The notes: generated from the letters alone by a model not told the origin. A stretch of 64,000 nucleotides of DNA from Acidobacteriaceae bacterium (GCA_003134995.1 PLDC01000006.1:30146-94145), one strand, 5' to 3'. Shown: positions 52,597-62,657, counted from the stretch's first letter. Program-made: numbers and translations.

Positions 52597-53871
52597 TTAC
52601 GGCGTGACCTCAAACACTGCCCCATACCCGGAACTGTCCCCCGGCGTCGTGCCATAGAGATTGCCGGTGGAATCCAATATCAGACCTGCTCGTGGTTCAT
52701 TGTCAGACGTAGTGTCGCCCCAGCTATAGAGCAGCGTCTCTGTCCAACTCCCGCCGGCATTCGGCGTCAGCTCAAACACTGTACCGAAGTTATTCGGGCC
52801 GCCTGCGCTGGTCGTGCCGTAAAGACTTCCGGCAGTGTCGAAAACCAAGCCAGCCTGAGGAATGTCTCCATCCAGACCGTTGCTGAGGAAGGTATGCAGC
52901 ACCTTCACCGACCAGTTGCCCGCCTTCTGCGTCAATTCGAACACCGTTCCGGCGGCCTCAGGGCAGCGCTGCCCGCTACAATTCTGCGTTTGGCCGCCCA
53001 CGGATGTCGTTCCATAAACATTGCCAGCCGCATCGAGAATCACCCCGGCGTCAGGATAGTGCCCCTCGCCAGTGTTGTTGAAACTATGCAGCACCTTCTC
53101 GGTTCCCGTTTTGCGAATAATTTCATACACCGTGCCCGCGTTGTAAGCGCCGCCACCGTTCGTGGTGCCGTATATATTTCCGGCAGCATCGAGAGTGGCC
53201 CCGCCGAAGGGCTCGACACCATCTCCGTTGTAGCCAAAGTGATGCAAAATCTTCTCAGTCCATACCCCGCCCGCTGCGGGCGACAATTCGAAAACTGTTC
53301 CACTGTTGTACCGGCCGCCCTCGACAGTAGTGCCGTAAAGATTGCCGGCGCTATCCAGGGTCAGACCGGCCACGGGAGTGTACCCGTCGCCGGGATTGTT
53401 GAAACTATGAAGGATCGTCTCGCTCCACCCTCCACCGGCCATGGGCGACAACTCAAACACCGTCCCATAGTCGTGAGCACCGCCGCCGTATGTGGTGCCA
53501 TAAAGATTGCCAGTTGCATCCAGAACCAGCGCCGACTCGGGCTGAACTCCGTCCACGCCGTCATCGTTAAAGCTATGCAGAACCGACTCAGTCCAGCCTC
53601 CGTCCGTCGCAGGCGACAATTCAAAGACCGTCCCCCAGCCAAGTTCGCCCTCAAAGGAGTGGCTGCCGCCGTACAAAGTTGTACCGTAAAGATTGCCCGC
53701 GGCATCGCGGACCAACGCCGCTTGAGGTGAACTCCCGTTGGCGTCGAGCAAGCCGCCAAAGGAATACAGCGCGGTCTCCGTCTGCGCCACCGCGCGCGCC
53801 CCCGTCATGAAAAAGCCCGCAACAAAAATCGCCACCACAGTCAATCCAAGAGAAAGTTTTCTGGTTCGCAC
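52597..53871 (-). CDS. GloVer (TIGR03803) seven-repeat secreted protein
   Basis: The protein has 424 residues from a GTG with a good AAGGAG site. The signal peptide (LTVVAIFVAGFFMTGARAVA) is followed by AQTETALYSFGG, a lone beta-strand. Seven repeats follow, each with an AAGNLYGTT-like turn, ending VFEVTP. It has no C-terminal anchor. It is the last of three tandem GloVer genes. Confidence 0.88.
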   Translation of the reverse strand: MRTRKLSLGLTVVAIFVAGFFMTGARAVAQTETALYSFGGLLDANGSSPQAALVRDAAGNLYGTTLYGGSHSFEGELGWGTVFELSPATDGGWTESVLHSFNDDGVDGVQPESALVLDATGNLYGTTYGGGAHDYGTVFELSPMAGGGWSETILHSFNNPGDGYTPVAGLTLDSAGNLYGTTVEGGRYNSGTVFELSPAAGGVWTEKILHHFGYNGDGVEPFGGATLDAAGNIYGTTNGGGAYNAGTVYEIIRKTGTEKVLHSFNNTGEGHYPDAGVILDAAGNVYGTTSVGGQTQNCSGQRCPEAAGTVFELTQKAGNWSVKVLHTFLSNGLDGDIPQAGLVFDTAGSLYGTTSAGGPNNFGTVFELTPNAGGSWTETLLYSWGDTTSDNEPRAGLILDSTGNLYGTTPGDSSGYGAVFEVTP

Positions 53872-54325
53872 GGAAAATAACTCCTTCGCAAACAGCGTCT
53901 GGGGGAAGACGGCTGGGAGGTTCGACTAAAGAAAGCGAATATTCAACGGGCGATAATCCGCCTCAAAATAAAGGATTCCTGCCGCAGTTTTCTGCCCAAA
54001 GTATTTCAACCGCCCGGCCAGCGATCGTTACTTAGCTTCAGAAGCCCCAACTTGGGGACTTCAATCTACTTCCGGTTTATATTGTTGTCAAGACAAAAAG
54101 ATAAGTTAGTTAGCTATGTTAATTAGTTGAGTTGCAGGCCAACCAGAATCTTGAACCACAGGACGGGTGCAGACGCGGCATGGTCTTCCCTCCAACGCAG
54201 ATGGGCGTTGAATGGATGAGACCTCACCCGAGAAGGTTGGCGTCCCGCAGAGCTTTGACAATGGCCGGACTGTGCGTTGCGCTTGCCACCCACGGAATCA
54301 ACTATCCTGGCCGGCAAGCCTGTGC
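53872..54325. other. Intergenic region between GloVer genes
   Basis: No gene was recognised. An AT-rich stretch at 54070-54130 contains GTTAGTTAGCTATGTTAATT. Nothing else stands out. Confidence 0.5.
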
Positions 54326-55618
54326 CTACGGCGTCACCTCAAACACGGTGCCCTCGTTTCCAGTGCCGCCGGTCGTCGTCGTCCCGTAGAGATTTCCGTG
54401 CGAATCCATGACCAAACTGGTTTCAGGAAAGTTCCCATCAGAGACGGTGGTCCGAAAATCATGCAGAATCGTTTCGGTCCACAGTCCTCCCGCTGCCGGC
54501 GAAAGCTTGTAAACAGTGCCCGCGCCACCCTTGCCTCCCATGAAAGTAGTGCCGTACACATTGCCTGCCGCATCGAGGATCACGCCGGAGTCAGGCGTGT
54601 TTCCGTCTCCGTAGCCGAACGTATGCAGGATTGTCTCCGCCCAACTCCCGCCTTCCGATGGCGACAGCTCGAACACATCCCCTCTGTAGTAGGAGCCGCC
54701 GTATCCGGTGGTGCCATACAAGTTGCCGTTGGCGTCCAAGACCACCCCAGCCTCTGGAGAGTTGCCGGTCTGCGAGTCGCCGCTCACGTCGAACTGGAAA
54801 ATAATGTTCTCGGTCCAGCCGCTCGCTCCAGGGGAGAGTTCGAAAACAATACCGCCATCGCTGCTCCCGCTTCCGCTGAGTGTGGTGCCATATAGATTGC
54901 CCGCCTTATCGAAGACTGGCGTGCACTGGGGAAAAGTTCCGTCACCTTCGAGTCCGAAGCTCCACAACAATTGCTCGCTCCAGTTGCCGTCTGATTGTGA
55001 AAGCTCGAACACCACTCCGCCAAATCCCTCAGTTCCTCCATAGGTCCCGCCATACAGAGTTGTGCCATAGAGATTTCCCGCGGAATCCATGGCCAGGCCA
55101 CCATAGGGGTGGTAACCATTGGGACCGTCCTCATCAGTGCCCCCACCAAAGTTGTGCAGTACTTTTTCCGTAAAGTTGCCATCACTGTTATGCACCAACT
55201 CAAAAACCGTGCCGCAGCCCACTGGATTCAAAGAGTCACACAAGCTGGTTCCACCGTATCGGGTCGTGCCATAAAGATTGCCGGCTGCATCGATCAACAG
55301 GCTGCCGCCCCACGGAGATTGCCCGTCAGCTCCATTTCCAAACTGATGCAGCACCTTCTGCGTCCAGCCTCCACTGCCGTTCGGAGACAATTCAAACACC
55401 GTGCCTGCGCCATAGGCGCCAGCCGCCCCCGTAGTGCCGTAGAGATTGCCGGCCGAGTCAAAAACCAAACCCGTGTAAGGAGATTCCCCCGAACCATTAT
55501 TCGAAAAGCCGTGCAATATTTTTTCTGTTTGAGCCGCCGCGTCCGGTCCCATGACCAGAATCGCAATCAAGGCCGTCAACACTACATTCAATCCGCTGGA
55601 AACTTTCTTGCTTCGCAT
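54326..55618 (-). CDS. GloVer (TIGR03803) seven-repeat secreted protein
   Basis: The protein has 430 residues. It starts MRSKKVSSGLNVVLTALIAI, almost the same leader as the next gene. AQTEKILHGFSN is the lone first strand; seven GNLYGTT-type repeats follow and it ends VFEVTP. The start at 55618 has a GGAGTT site. It lies 76 bp downstream of the third GloVer gene on the same strand, so co-transcription is likely. Confidence 0.88.
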   Translation of the reverse strand: MRSKKVSSGLNVVLTALIAILVMGPDAAAQTEKILHGFSNNGSGESPYTGLVFDSAGNLYGTTGAAGAYGAGTVFELSPNGSGGWTQKVLHQFGNGADGQSPWGGSLLIDAAGNLYGTTRYGGTSLCDSLNPVGCGTVFELVHNSDGNFTEKVLHNFGGGTDEDGPNGYHPYGGLAMDSAGNLYGTTLYGGTYGGTEGFGGVVFELSQSDGNWSEQLLWSFGLEGDGTFPQCTPVFDKAGNLYGTTLSGSGSSDGGIVFELSPGASGWTENIIFQFDVSGDSQTGNSPEAGVVLDANGNLYGTTGYGGSYYRGDVFELSPSEGGSWAETILHTFGYGDGNTPDSGVILDAAGNVYGTTFMGGKGGAGTVYKLSPAAGGLWTETILHDFRTTVSDGNFPETSLVMDSHGNLYGTTTTGGTGNEGTVFEVTP

Positions 55619-55694
55619 GAGTAACTCCTTGAGTCGAACGCGACGAGTTAACCTGTGTTCCTTGACCGGGTTCCTGAACCGAAGCTCAGCTAAC

Positions 55695-56981
55695 TTAGGG
55701 CGTGATCTCAAACACCGTCCCGCCACTCTTTTCCCCGCCGCCGGCTGTCGTGCCGTAAATGTTGCCGGAGGAACCGAAGATCAAACTCGCTCCGGGATGC
55801 TCCCCATCCTTGACGTTATCCTGAAAGCTGTGCAGGATCGTCTCCGTCCAACTCCCACCGGAGCCCGGGCTTAGCTCGAAGACCGTCCCAACAATGTTGG
55901 CGCCGCCACCGGTTGTTGTGCCATAGACATTGCCGGAGGAATCGAGAATGAGATTGGCGCGTGGCAGCGTGCCATCGCCCGTCTCCCCATCGAAGCTATG
56001 CATGATCGTCTCGCTCCAGGTTCCGCCACCAGCAGGCGTCAACTCGAACGCCATCCCGAAGTTATAAGCGCCGCCATAGTACGTGGTGCCATAGAGATTG
56101 CCGGCAGCATCGAAGGTCAAACCACCTTGGGGAAGAGATCCATCCCCGGAACCGGAGCCGAAGCTGTGCAATATCGTCTCAGTCCAGCTCCCACTCGCAG
56201 CCGGCGAAATCTCGAAAGCAGTACCCGATCCATAAGTACCGCCCCCACCGGAAGTGCCGTAGAGATTGCCCGCAGCATCGAAAATCAATGGCCCGAAGTC
56301 TGGAGCATAGGCGTCTGTATAGTCGCTGCCGAAGTTAAGCAGGATCTTCTCCGTCCACGTCCCGTTCCCGGCCGGCGACAACTCGAACACCACGCCGCAG
56401 CCGCCCTCGCAGATCGTGTAAGTCCCGCCCCCGAACGTCGTCCCGTAGAGATTTCCCGCCGCATCAAAAACCACACCCGCCCATGGGAACTTTCCGTCCG
56501 TCCCGTCGTTGCTGAAGTCATGCAGGATCTTTTCAGTCCAGTTCCCATTTGCCTGCGGTGACAACTCAAAAACCGTTCCCTCATGGCGAGAGCCGCCGTA
56601 GAGCGTCGTGCCGTAAAGATTCCCCGCGGCATCGAAAATTAGTTTCGCCTGTGGATAGAACCCGTCGCTGCCATTCGTGGGGAACTCATGCAGCGTCTTC
56701 CGCGTCCATCCTCCGTTTCCATTGGGCGACAGCTCGAAGACCTCGCCGCAACCCTCGGTTCTGTTAGGGCATACCCCGTTGCCACCCTGGCTCAAAGTGC
56801 CGTACATATTCCCGGCAGCATCGAACGTCACGCTGACGGGAGAAGACCCTGAACTGTTGTCGGTAAAGCCGTACAACACTTTTTCCGTCTGCGCCGCCGT
56901 CGTCGTCGCCGTCATCAGCATGGTGAGCGCAAAGCCGCACAATATCGCAATCAATCCGCCGGATAGTTTCTTACTTCGCAT
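55695..56981 (-). CDS. GloVer (TIGR03803) seven-repeat secreted protein
   Basis: The protein has 428 residues. It starts MRSKKLSGGLIAILCGFALT; after cleavage AQTEKVLYGFTD is the first strand. It has seven repeats, of which four share the exact AAGNLYGTT turn, and ends VFEITP. A two-Cys insertion lies in repeat one (VCPNRTEGCG), and another pair in repeat three. It is the first gene of the tandem trio. Confidence 0.88.
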   Translation of the reverse strand: MRSKKLSGGLIAILCGFALTMLMTATTTAAQTEKVLYGFTDNSSGSSPVSVTFDAAGNMYGTLSQGGNGVCPNRTEGCGEVFELSPNGNGGWTRKTLHEFPTNGSDGFYPQAKLIFDAAGNLYGTTLYGGSRHEGTVFELSPQANGNWTEKILHDFSNDGTDGKFPWAGVVFDAAGNLYGTTFGGGTYTICEGGCGVVFELSPAGNGTWTEKILLNFGSDYTDAYAPDFGPLIFDAAGNLYGTSGGGGTYGSGTAFEISPAASGSWTETILHSFGSGSGDGSLPQGGLTFDAAGNLYGTTYYGGAYNFGMAFELTPAGGGTWSETIMHSFDGETGDGTLPRANLILDSSGNVYGTTTGGGANIVGTVFELSPGSGGSWTETILHSFQDNVKDGEHPGASLIFGSSGNIYGTTAGGGEKSGGTVFEITP

Positions 56982-57391
56982 CGGGATCCTCCTGGTGGGG
57001 CACAACGAACAGCCAACTTAAATGGGGGCGCAACTCTTCAGAGACGTGAAACGGGGCCCAATAGCTGACAGCCGTGAGAAAAGATCTCACTCGGGGAGGA
57101 GCGCAAAATATAGTGCGGTCAGACTCGCCCGTCAAGATGCAGAATTCTGCAACATCGGACGACCGTCATCCCGAAACACGCCGCGCACTTCAGCCAAGGT
57201 TTGTCATCCCGAAACGCCGCGCAGTTCAGCCGCGAGAGGGATCTCCCTCTCAACTGGCCCAGCGCGTAAGCCAAACGCACCGAACACCACCGTAACTTGG
57301 CAGCACGCGAACCTTTATAGGAAAATTCTGCAGCATCAAAAACGGGCCCCGCTGTAGGAAGTTTGGAGGCCAGCAACCGTCTCAACTTCCC
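56982..57391. other. Intergenic region with degenerate repeat
   Basis: It contains a hairpin-like GTGAGAAAAGATCTCAC (57073-57089) and two copies of a GTCATCCCGAAAC..GCCGCGCA..TTCAGCC element (57165-57245), a relative of the CATCCTGAGCG family. There is no gene. Confidence 0.55.
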
Positions 57392-58294
57392 ATGAACTCT
57401 CTGAATGTAGTCGTCGCTCTAACCACGAAAGACAATGACTACCAGGCCGAACAAGCGGCCTCCGCCAGCGAAGCCGGGTTCCGCCTCGGCATGAAGGTCA
57501 ACATAGTTTTTGCCGGCAACGACGCCGTCAATCAATCCCAACAATTATTGGAAATTATCCAGAACAAAACGCAGCGACCGGATGCAATCCTCGTCGAGCC
57601 GGTCGGAACTCCCATGCAGCAGGTAGCGAAAGCGGTCGTAGCCGCCGGCATCGGATGGGGCATCCTGAATCGCGAAGCCGACTACATTCCCGAACTTCGC
57701 CGCGGAGCAGCCGCTCCAGTATTTGCCCTGAGCCCCGATCAAGAAGAAGTTGGACGCATTCAGGGCAGGCAATTGGCAGCGCTCACCGCCGAAGGCAACA
57801 TTCTTTATATCGAAGGACCATCCGGCACCAGCGCCGCCGAACTTCGCACCAGGGGAATGCTCTCCACCAAACCCGCCGGCATCGAAATGAAGACGCTCAA
57901 AGGCGACTGGTCGGAACGCAGCGCGCAGCAGGCAGTTACATCGTGGCTGTCGTTGAGCACATCAAGACAACTTCACATTCAAGCCGTCATCTGCCAGAAC
58001 GACGCCATGGCCATGGGAGCGCGCAAAGCTTTCGCCAGCCTCATGGGAGCCGAGCGCGAGCAGTGGCGCAACATTCCATTCACAGGCTGCGACGGAGTCA
58101 CCAAGACCGGCCAGGAATGGGTTCGCCGCAAAGATCTCCGTGCTACAGTAATAATTCCGCCCATGGCGGGCCTAGCTCTAGAAATGCTAGCCAAGGCGCT
58201 CAGCACCGGAGCCATGCCACCCGAGCGCACCCTCTGCGCCCCGCAATCCTTTCCGCCCATCGCCGAGATCGGCACCCTGCGCGCCAGAGCGTAG
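57392..58294 (+). CDS. Periplasmic-binding-protein-like (sugar-binding) protein without signal peptide
   Basis: The protein has 300 residues. It resembles the ABC sugar-binding/LacI ligand domain (Peripla_BP_4): DAILVEPVGTPMQQVAKAVV, GRIQGRQLAAL, LYIEGPSGTSAAELRTRG and QAVICQNDAMAMGARKAF. It has no signal peptide, no helix-turn-helix and no transporter genes beside it. It converges on a kinase-propeller gene 23 bp away. A cytoplasmic ligand-sensing role is possible. Confidence 0.8.
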   Translation: MNSLNVVVALTTKDNDYQAEQAASASEAGFRLGMKVNIVFAGNDAVNQSQQLLEIIQNKTQRPDAILVEPVGTPMQQVAKAVVAAGIGWGILNREADYIPELRRGAAAPVFALSPDQEEVGRIQGRQLAALTAEGNILYIEGPSGTSAAELRTRGMLSTKPAGIEMKTLKGDWSERSAQQAVTSWLSLSTSRQLHIQAVICQNDAMAMGARKAFASLMGAEREQWRNIPFTGCDGVTKTGQEWVRRKDLRATVIIPPMAGLALEMLAKALSTGAMPPERTLCAPQSFPPIAEIGTLRARA

Positions 58295-58317
58295 CGTGCC
58301 GCCCACTGCAGCAGGCC

Positions 58318-61053
58318 TCACTGTTTCAAATCAGCGGGCCAGTTGGTGATCAGGGTGAGCGGTTCGGTGATGGATTGCGGCAGAACCGTATTCATCACGA
58401 ATTTCTTGCCGTCGGCGGAAACCGTGTAAGGTCCATTCGGACCGCTCACAGTGGTGGCTTTGAACAGCGCGTGGGGCGCGCCCAGTTGCAGGCTGGCGCC
58501 GTTCTGGTTAACGTCAACAGCCATCACCTGCTGGTCGGGCGAAAAGAAGAAAAGTTCCTTGCCGTCCTTCCGCCAGTTTGGTGTCGCTCCCCCGGCGGTT
58601 GATAACTGCCACCGGCCGGCGCCGCTGGGGAAAGGCTGAATGTAAACCTCATAGCGGCCAGTCTCATTGTTGGCATAGGCCAGCCATTTGCCATCTGGCG
58701 AGAAAGAGGGTGTGATGTCGATGAAATTCGTGGCCACCACCGGAAACGGTTTCTGCTCGCCGGACTTCTCGTCGGGCTGGTTGGGGAACATGGGCAGCGC
58801 CCAGATATCCCAGCCGGTATTCGATTTCAGATCGCGCCGCATGTGGGCGATGTACCGGCCATCGGGGGAGACGGAGAATGGAATTTCGCTTATACCGGGC
58901 GTTTCCAGCAGATTCTCTTTGCTCCCTGTGCCGTCGGCGTTTTGACGGTAGAGAGAGTCCCCAGAAGCAGTTGTCCCATAGCCGAAGACGATCGATTTTC
59001 CGTCGGGCCACCAGACAGGCGAGCTGCTGTATTGCGGGCCAAAGGTGATGCGGGTCTTGGTATGGCGTGCGAGGTCGACCACCCAGATGTCGCCGACGCC
59101 GTTGGTCTCGAGGACAAAGGCCAACTTGCTTGCGTCGGGGGACAGCGCGGGATCGTAGTAATCGGCGGTTTCGGGCAGCACCGGCTCACCCGGCTTGCCG
59201 GATGCGTCGTACCAGACCAGTTGAGAGCCGCCGCCAGCCGCGCCGTGCTGGTAGAGTAGTTCTCCGTTGGCCGAGGCCGTCAGGATGCTTCGCCAGGTGT
59301 CAGTATTGACCGCAACATGGTCGGCCAGGGGCTTGGATTCACCCTCCAACGCCAGACTGCGCAGGTTGAAACGTTGCGCCACCAGTGTGTTGTCGCGCAC
59401 GAACAAAAGATATCCCGGGGCCGCGTAGATCGCGTTGGAATCATTCCGCAGGAGGAGCTTGTGCTCCTTCGAATCGAGCGCGGCCAGATAGATACCGCTG
59501 TCTGCGCTGGTCCCACCGTGCGCGAAGTAGAGAAAGTGTTTGCCGTCGGGAAGAAAATCGGGCCAGCGATGGGAGGTCTCCTTGGGCTCGAGGGTGGTCA
59601 GGGCGACGCGCGTACCCCCGGCGGCATCGACGCGCGCCAGGCCTGAGGTGGTATCCGGCGCGAACACGATGGTGCCGGTAGTGTCCCAAGTTCCTCCTCG
59701 TCCAGCGGGCGCATCGCAAAGGGCCTGTGGAGGACCGCCGCTGGCGTCGACCTTGTTCAGCTTATTAGCGGCGAAGAACCCTACGTAGTGGCTATCGGCG
59801 GACCAGAACGGATAGGTTGCGCCCTCAGTTCCCGACATGGGCTGCCCGATTGCGGAGTTCAGCGGCCGGATCCAAAGCACTTGCTTGCCGTCTGCGTTCT
59901 TGGCCGCGAAGGCGATTCGCAGGCCGTCCGGCGAGAGCACCGGCGGTCCGGCGGTATTTCCGGTCAGCAGGAAAGTCGCTTTCTCCGGCGGCACGATGTA
60001 GGAATGAACCGAGACCTGCGGCACGCGCGACGATTGCAAGTACGCTAGCGCGAATGCAATCGCGGCAATGGCAAGCACTCCCGCCGCAACCCAAGGCAGC
60101 CAACTCCGCCGCGCAGCCACAACAACCGGCGCCTGCGTTGTGCTTAACGGCGTCTCGGTAACCGCCTGCAACTGAAGTTTCAAATCGTGAGCAGTCTGAA
60201 TGCGTTCGTCCGGATCTTTATCCAGGCACAACCGAATGACGCGCTCCAGCCCCGGCGGCGTCTGCGGCCGCAGCGTACTCACCGAAGGCGGATCCACCGC
60301 AAGAATCTGCCCAACAATGCTGGCCTGCGTCTTCCCTTCGAAGGTGCGCTTGCCCGTCACCATCTCAAACAGCATCACGCCGAAAGAAAAAATGTCGGAC
60401 CGCGCATCCGCCTCGATCCCCTGAATCTGCTCGGGAGACATATATTGCACAGTCCCAATCACCGCGCCCGCTGTCGAAAGCGGCGTAGCCGGCGACGGCG
60501 CAGGCATAGTCTGCGTCAGAGCAGCAGCAAAGACCGATGGCGACGTGCCGCTTCCACTTCCCGACGCAACGGTCGCCCCCAGCGGCTTCGCCAGACCGAA
60601 ATCTAAAAGCTTCGCGCCGGATTTCGTCAGCATTACATTGCCCGGTTTCAGATCGCGATGCACCACTCCCGCGCGGTGCGCTTTCTCAAGCGCATCGGCA
60701 ATCTCAATGGCTATGGTCAGCACCTGCTCAGGAGCCAGTGGTCCCTTCCGCAAACGTTCCGCCAGAGACTCACCCTGCAGAAACTCCATCACCAGGTAAT
60801 CGATGGGGCCTTCGTTGCCCACATCGTGCAGCACGCAAATATGCGGATGCTGCAACTGCGAAATAATCCGAGCCTCGCGTTCAAAGCGCGCACGCAACTC
60901 CACGCTGCCCACCATCTGCGCATTCAAAACTTTGATGGCAACGGTCCGATCCAGCCGCGTGTCGCGGGCGCGATACACTTCACCCATCCCGCCCGCGCCC
61001 AGCGGCGATTGGATTTCGTAAGGCCCAAGTTTTGTTCCAGAGGTCAGTGCCAT
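58318..61053 (-). CDS. Serine/threonine protein kinase with C-terminal PD40 beta-propeller
   Basis: The protein has 911 residues. The kinase domain (about 1-275) has GAGGMGEVY, VAIKVLN, HRDLKPGNVM, DFGLAKPLG and MSPEQIQG. An Ala/Ser/Pro insert follows DFG. One membrane helix (LPWVAAGVLAIAAIAFALAYL) precedes a PD40/TolB-like propeller with SPDG turns. It has the same architecture as the kinase at 2546-5164 but is only moderately similar. The ATG at 61053 was chosen; another lies four codons upstream. Confidence 0.93.
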   Translation of the reverse strand: MALTSGTKLGPYEIQSPLGAGGMGEVYRARDTRLDRTVAIKVLNAQMVGSVELRARFEREARIISQLQHPHICVLHDVGNEGPIDYLVMEFLQGESLAERLRKGPLAPEQVLTIAIEIADALEKAHRAGVVHRDLKPGNVMLTKSGAKLLDFGLAKPLGATVASGSGSGTSPSVFAAALTQTMPAPSPATPLSTAGAVIGTVQYMSPEQIQGIEADARSDIFSFGVMLFEMVTGKRTFEGKTQASIVGQILAVDPPSVSTLRPQTPPGLERVIRLCLDKDPDERIQTAHDLKLQLQAVTETPLSTTQAPVVVAARRSWLPWVAAGVLAIAAIAFALAYLQSSRVPQVSVHSYIVPPEKATFLLTGNTAGPPVLSPDGLRIAFAAKNADGKQVLWIRPLNSAIGQPMSGTEGATYPFWSADSHYVGFFAANKLNKVDASGGPPQALCDAPAGRGGTWDTTGTIVFAPDTTSGLARVDAAGGTRVALTTLEPKETSHRWPDFLPDGKHFLYFAHGGTSADSGIYLAALDSKEHKLLLRNDSNAIYAAPGYLLFVRDNTLVAQRFNLRSLALEGESKPLADHVAVNTDTWRSILTASANGELLYQHGAAGGGSQLVWYDASGKPGEPVLPETADYYDPALSPDASKLAFVLETNGVGDIWVVDLARHTKTRITFGPQYSSSPVWWPDGKSIVFGYGTTASGDSLYRQNADGTGSKENLLETPGISEIPFSVSPDGRYIAHMRRDLKSNTGWDIWALPMFPNQPDEKSGEQKPFPVVATNFIDITPSFSPDGKWLAYANNETGRYEVYIQPFPSGAGRWQLSTAGGATPNWRKDGKELFFFSPDQQVMAVDVNQNGASLQLGAPHALFKATTVSGPNGPYTVSADGKKFVMNTVLPQSITEPLTLITNWPADLKQ

Positions 61054-61304
61054 GGATCGGAGCAACGATCAGTCCGCGCAATTATAGCCCCGCGCGTAAG
61101 TCGCAGCCGATTCGAATGCTCGCTCGTGGATCAGCGTGAGGCCATCCTAGATTCACCACTACGGGCCGGGGCGTAAAGGATGTCCCGGAACGCTTTGTAA
61201 AGGATGTCACGGAACCAAACAGGGGACCAGGCAGTCAAAACGCAAAACGGCCCGTCCTGAACAATTGACAAAAACAGATACCGTCCTGCGCTAAACTCAT
61301 TCAC

Positions 61305-61649
61305 GTGAAAAACTCACCAGTTGCTTCCACGAGGCGCTACCATCACATCGGAATTCCCACCACCGAGCGTCGAGTAGGCGAACGCCTGATCGCGAACCGT
61401 GCGACGTTCGTCTCTGGATACGAAACCAGCGCTTACGGCATCGAGTGGATGCGGTTCGAACCCGAAGCGCTGGTCCCTGATCTCGTGCGTACGGTTCCGC
61501 ATGTCGCCTTCGAAGTGGACGATCTCTCCGCCGAAATCGCCGGAAAAGAGATACTCATTGCCCCCAACTCACCCTCTCCGGGCGTGACCGTCGCCTTTAT
61601 TGTCGAGAATGGCGCCCCAGTCGAATTCCTCCAGTTTTCTAAGAAGTGA
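61305..61649 (+). CDS. VOC (glyoxalase-like) family protein
   Basis: The protein has 114 residues. YHHIGIPTTERRVGER at the start and PHVAFEVDDLSAEIAGKEI in the middle give the paired beta-alpha-beta-beta-beta pattern of the VOC superfamily, with His and Glu at likely metal positions; the end VAFIVENGAPVEFLQF is typical. The substrate is unknown. It is first in a run of four stress-type genes. Confidence 0.78.
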   Translation: MKNSPVASTRRYHHIGIPTTERRVGERLIANRATFVSGYETSAYGIEWMRFEPEALVPDLVRTVPHVAFEVDDLSAEIAGKEILIAPNSPSPGVTVAFIVENGAPVEFLQFSKK

Positions 61650-61733
61650 TACGTTCGTCCAATAGATTCGTCGCCGCGCCTCCGCTAATCTTTCCTTGAC
61701 AGTCACCCGCTCTGACATCGAAAGGATTTTCAA

Positions 61734-62657
61734 ATGGACGGCACAAATGGACTGAAAGAGACCACGCGCGTGCCCACGCCTGCCGCGTCGAACAAGCCCG
61801 AGTCGAATACACCTGAGTCGACGAACACACTAAGCGTGAACGTTTTTACGGCCCCTGGAAAAGCTATGGTCGGCGAGCGGCCAAAGCCCTTCGGCGAAGC
61901 GCTCGCCTTTGACCCGATCACGTCCACCTTAATCTTCGGCGACTACGACGCAGTGCTGGTGGACACAATGGGAACGGTGTCTGAGGCCGAGGCTCTCGCG
62001 GCTTGGGTTGCTCTGCACAACCGCAACCTGGAGACCATCTATATAACGCACGCCCATTTCGACCACTTCTACGGTCTGAGCATTCTGCTCGACCGTTTCC
62101 CCGGCGCTCGCGCGATCGCAACGCCCGAGGCGGTGAACGCCATGCAGATGTCTTTCACTCCCGTAGTAGAGCGGTTGGCCCGCCGGATGTTTCCTGGGCA
62201 AGTGGCCACCAAGTTGATTCCACCTCAGCCCTATGCGAACGACACGTTCACTCTCGAGGGCTACGAATTGCGCATCATCAAGCAGGGCCGCACCGATAGT
62301 CCCGATTCGACGTCTTTGTATGTCCCATCGATCGGCCTGATCGTCGCTGGCGACGTTGTGTACAACCAATGCCGCATTTACGTCGGCGACACCACCCCCG
62401 AGAGCCGAAAGAATTGGATCGCGGACCTGGACCGGTTAGCAGCGCTGAACCCGACGATGGTTATCGCCGGTCACAAGAAGCCTGGCGCGCCCGACTCTCC
62501 CTCGACGATCCAGGAGACCAAGCGTTACCTTCAAGACTTCGATCGGCTGCAGAAAACCGCGAAGTCCGAGCAGGAGCTGTTCGATCAGATGACGGAGCTC
62601 TACCCGCATTGGGTAGCCAATCAGTCCTGGCTGATGTTCGGATTCCCGGGGGCATAA
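61734..62657 (+). CDS. MBL-fold metallo-hydrolase
   Basis: The protein has 307 residues. The metal motif THAHFDHFYGL (H-x-H-x-D-H) is at about residue 103; further ligands are in IVAGDVVYNQ and VIAGHKKPG. The N-terminal 40 residues are Pro/Thr-rich and have no clear signal sequence. It resembles beta-lactamase-like hydrolases with a helical C-terminal extension found near DJ-1/PfpI genes, as here. The substrate is unknown. Confidence 0.87.
   Translation: MDGTNGLKETTRVPTPAASNKPESNTPESTNTLSVNVFTAPGKAMVGERPKPFGEALAFDPITSTLIFGDYDAVLVDTMGTVSEAEALAAWVALHNRNLETIYITHAHFDHFYGLSILLDRFPGARAIATPEAVNAMQMSFTPVVERLARRMFPGQVATKLIPPQPYANDTFTLEGYELRIIKQGRTDSPDSTSLYVPSIGLIVAGDVVYNQCRIYVGDTTPESRKNWIADLDRLAALNPTMVIAGHKKPGAPDSPSTIQETKRYLQDFDRLQKTAKSEQELFDQMTELYPHWVANQSWLMFGFPGA

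Noticed and set aside
54212..54895. 227-codon plus-strand frame
   Set aside because: It is antisense to a GloVer gene, and similar antisense frames occur at the other GloVer genes because of their repeats.
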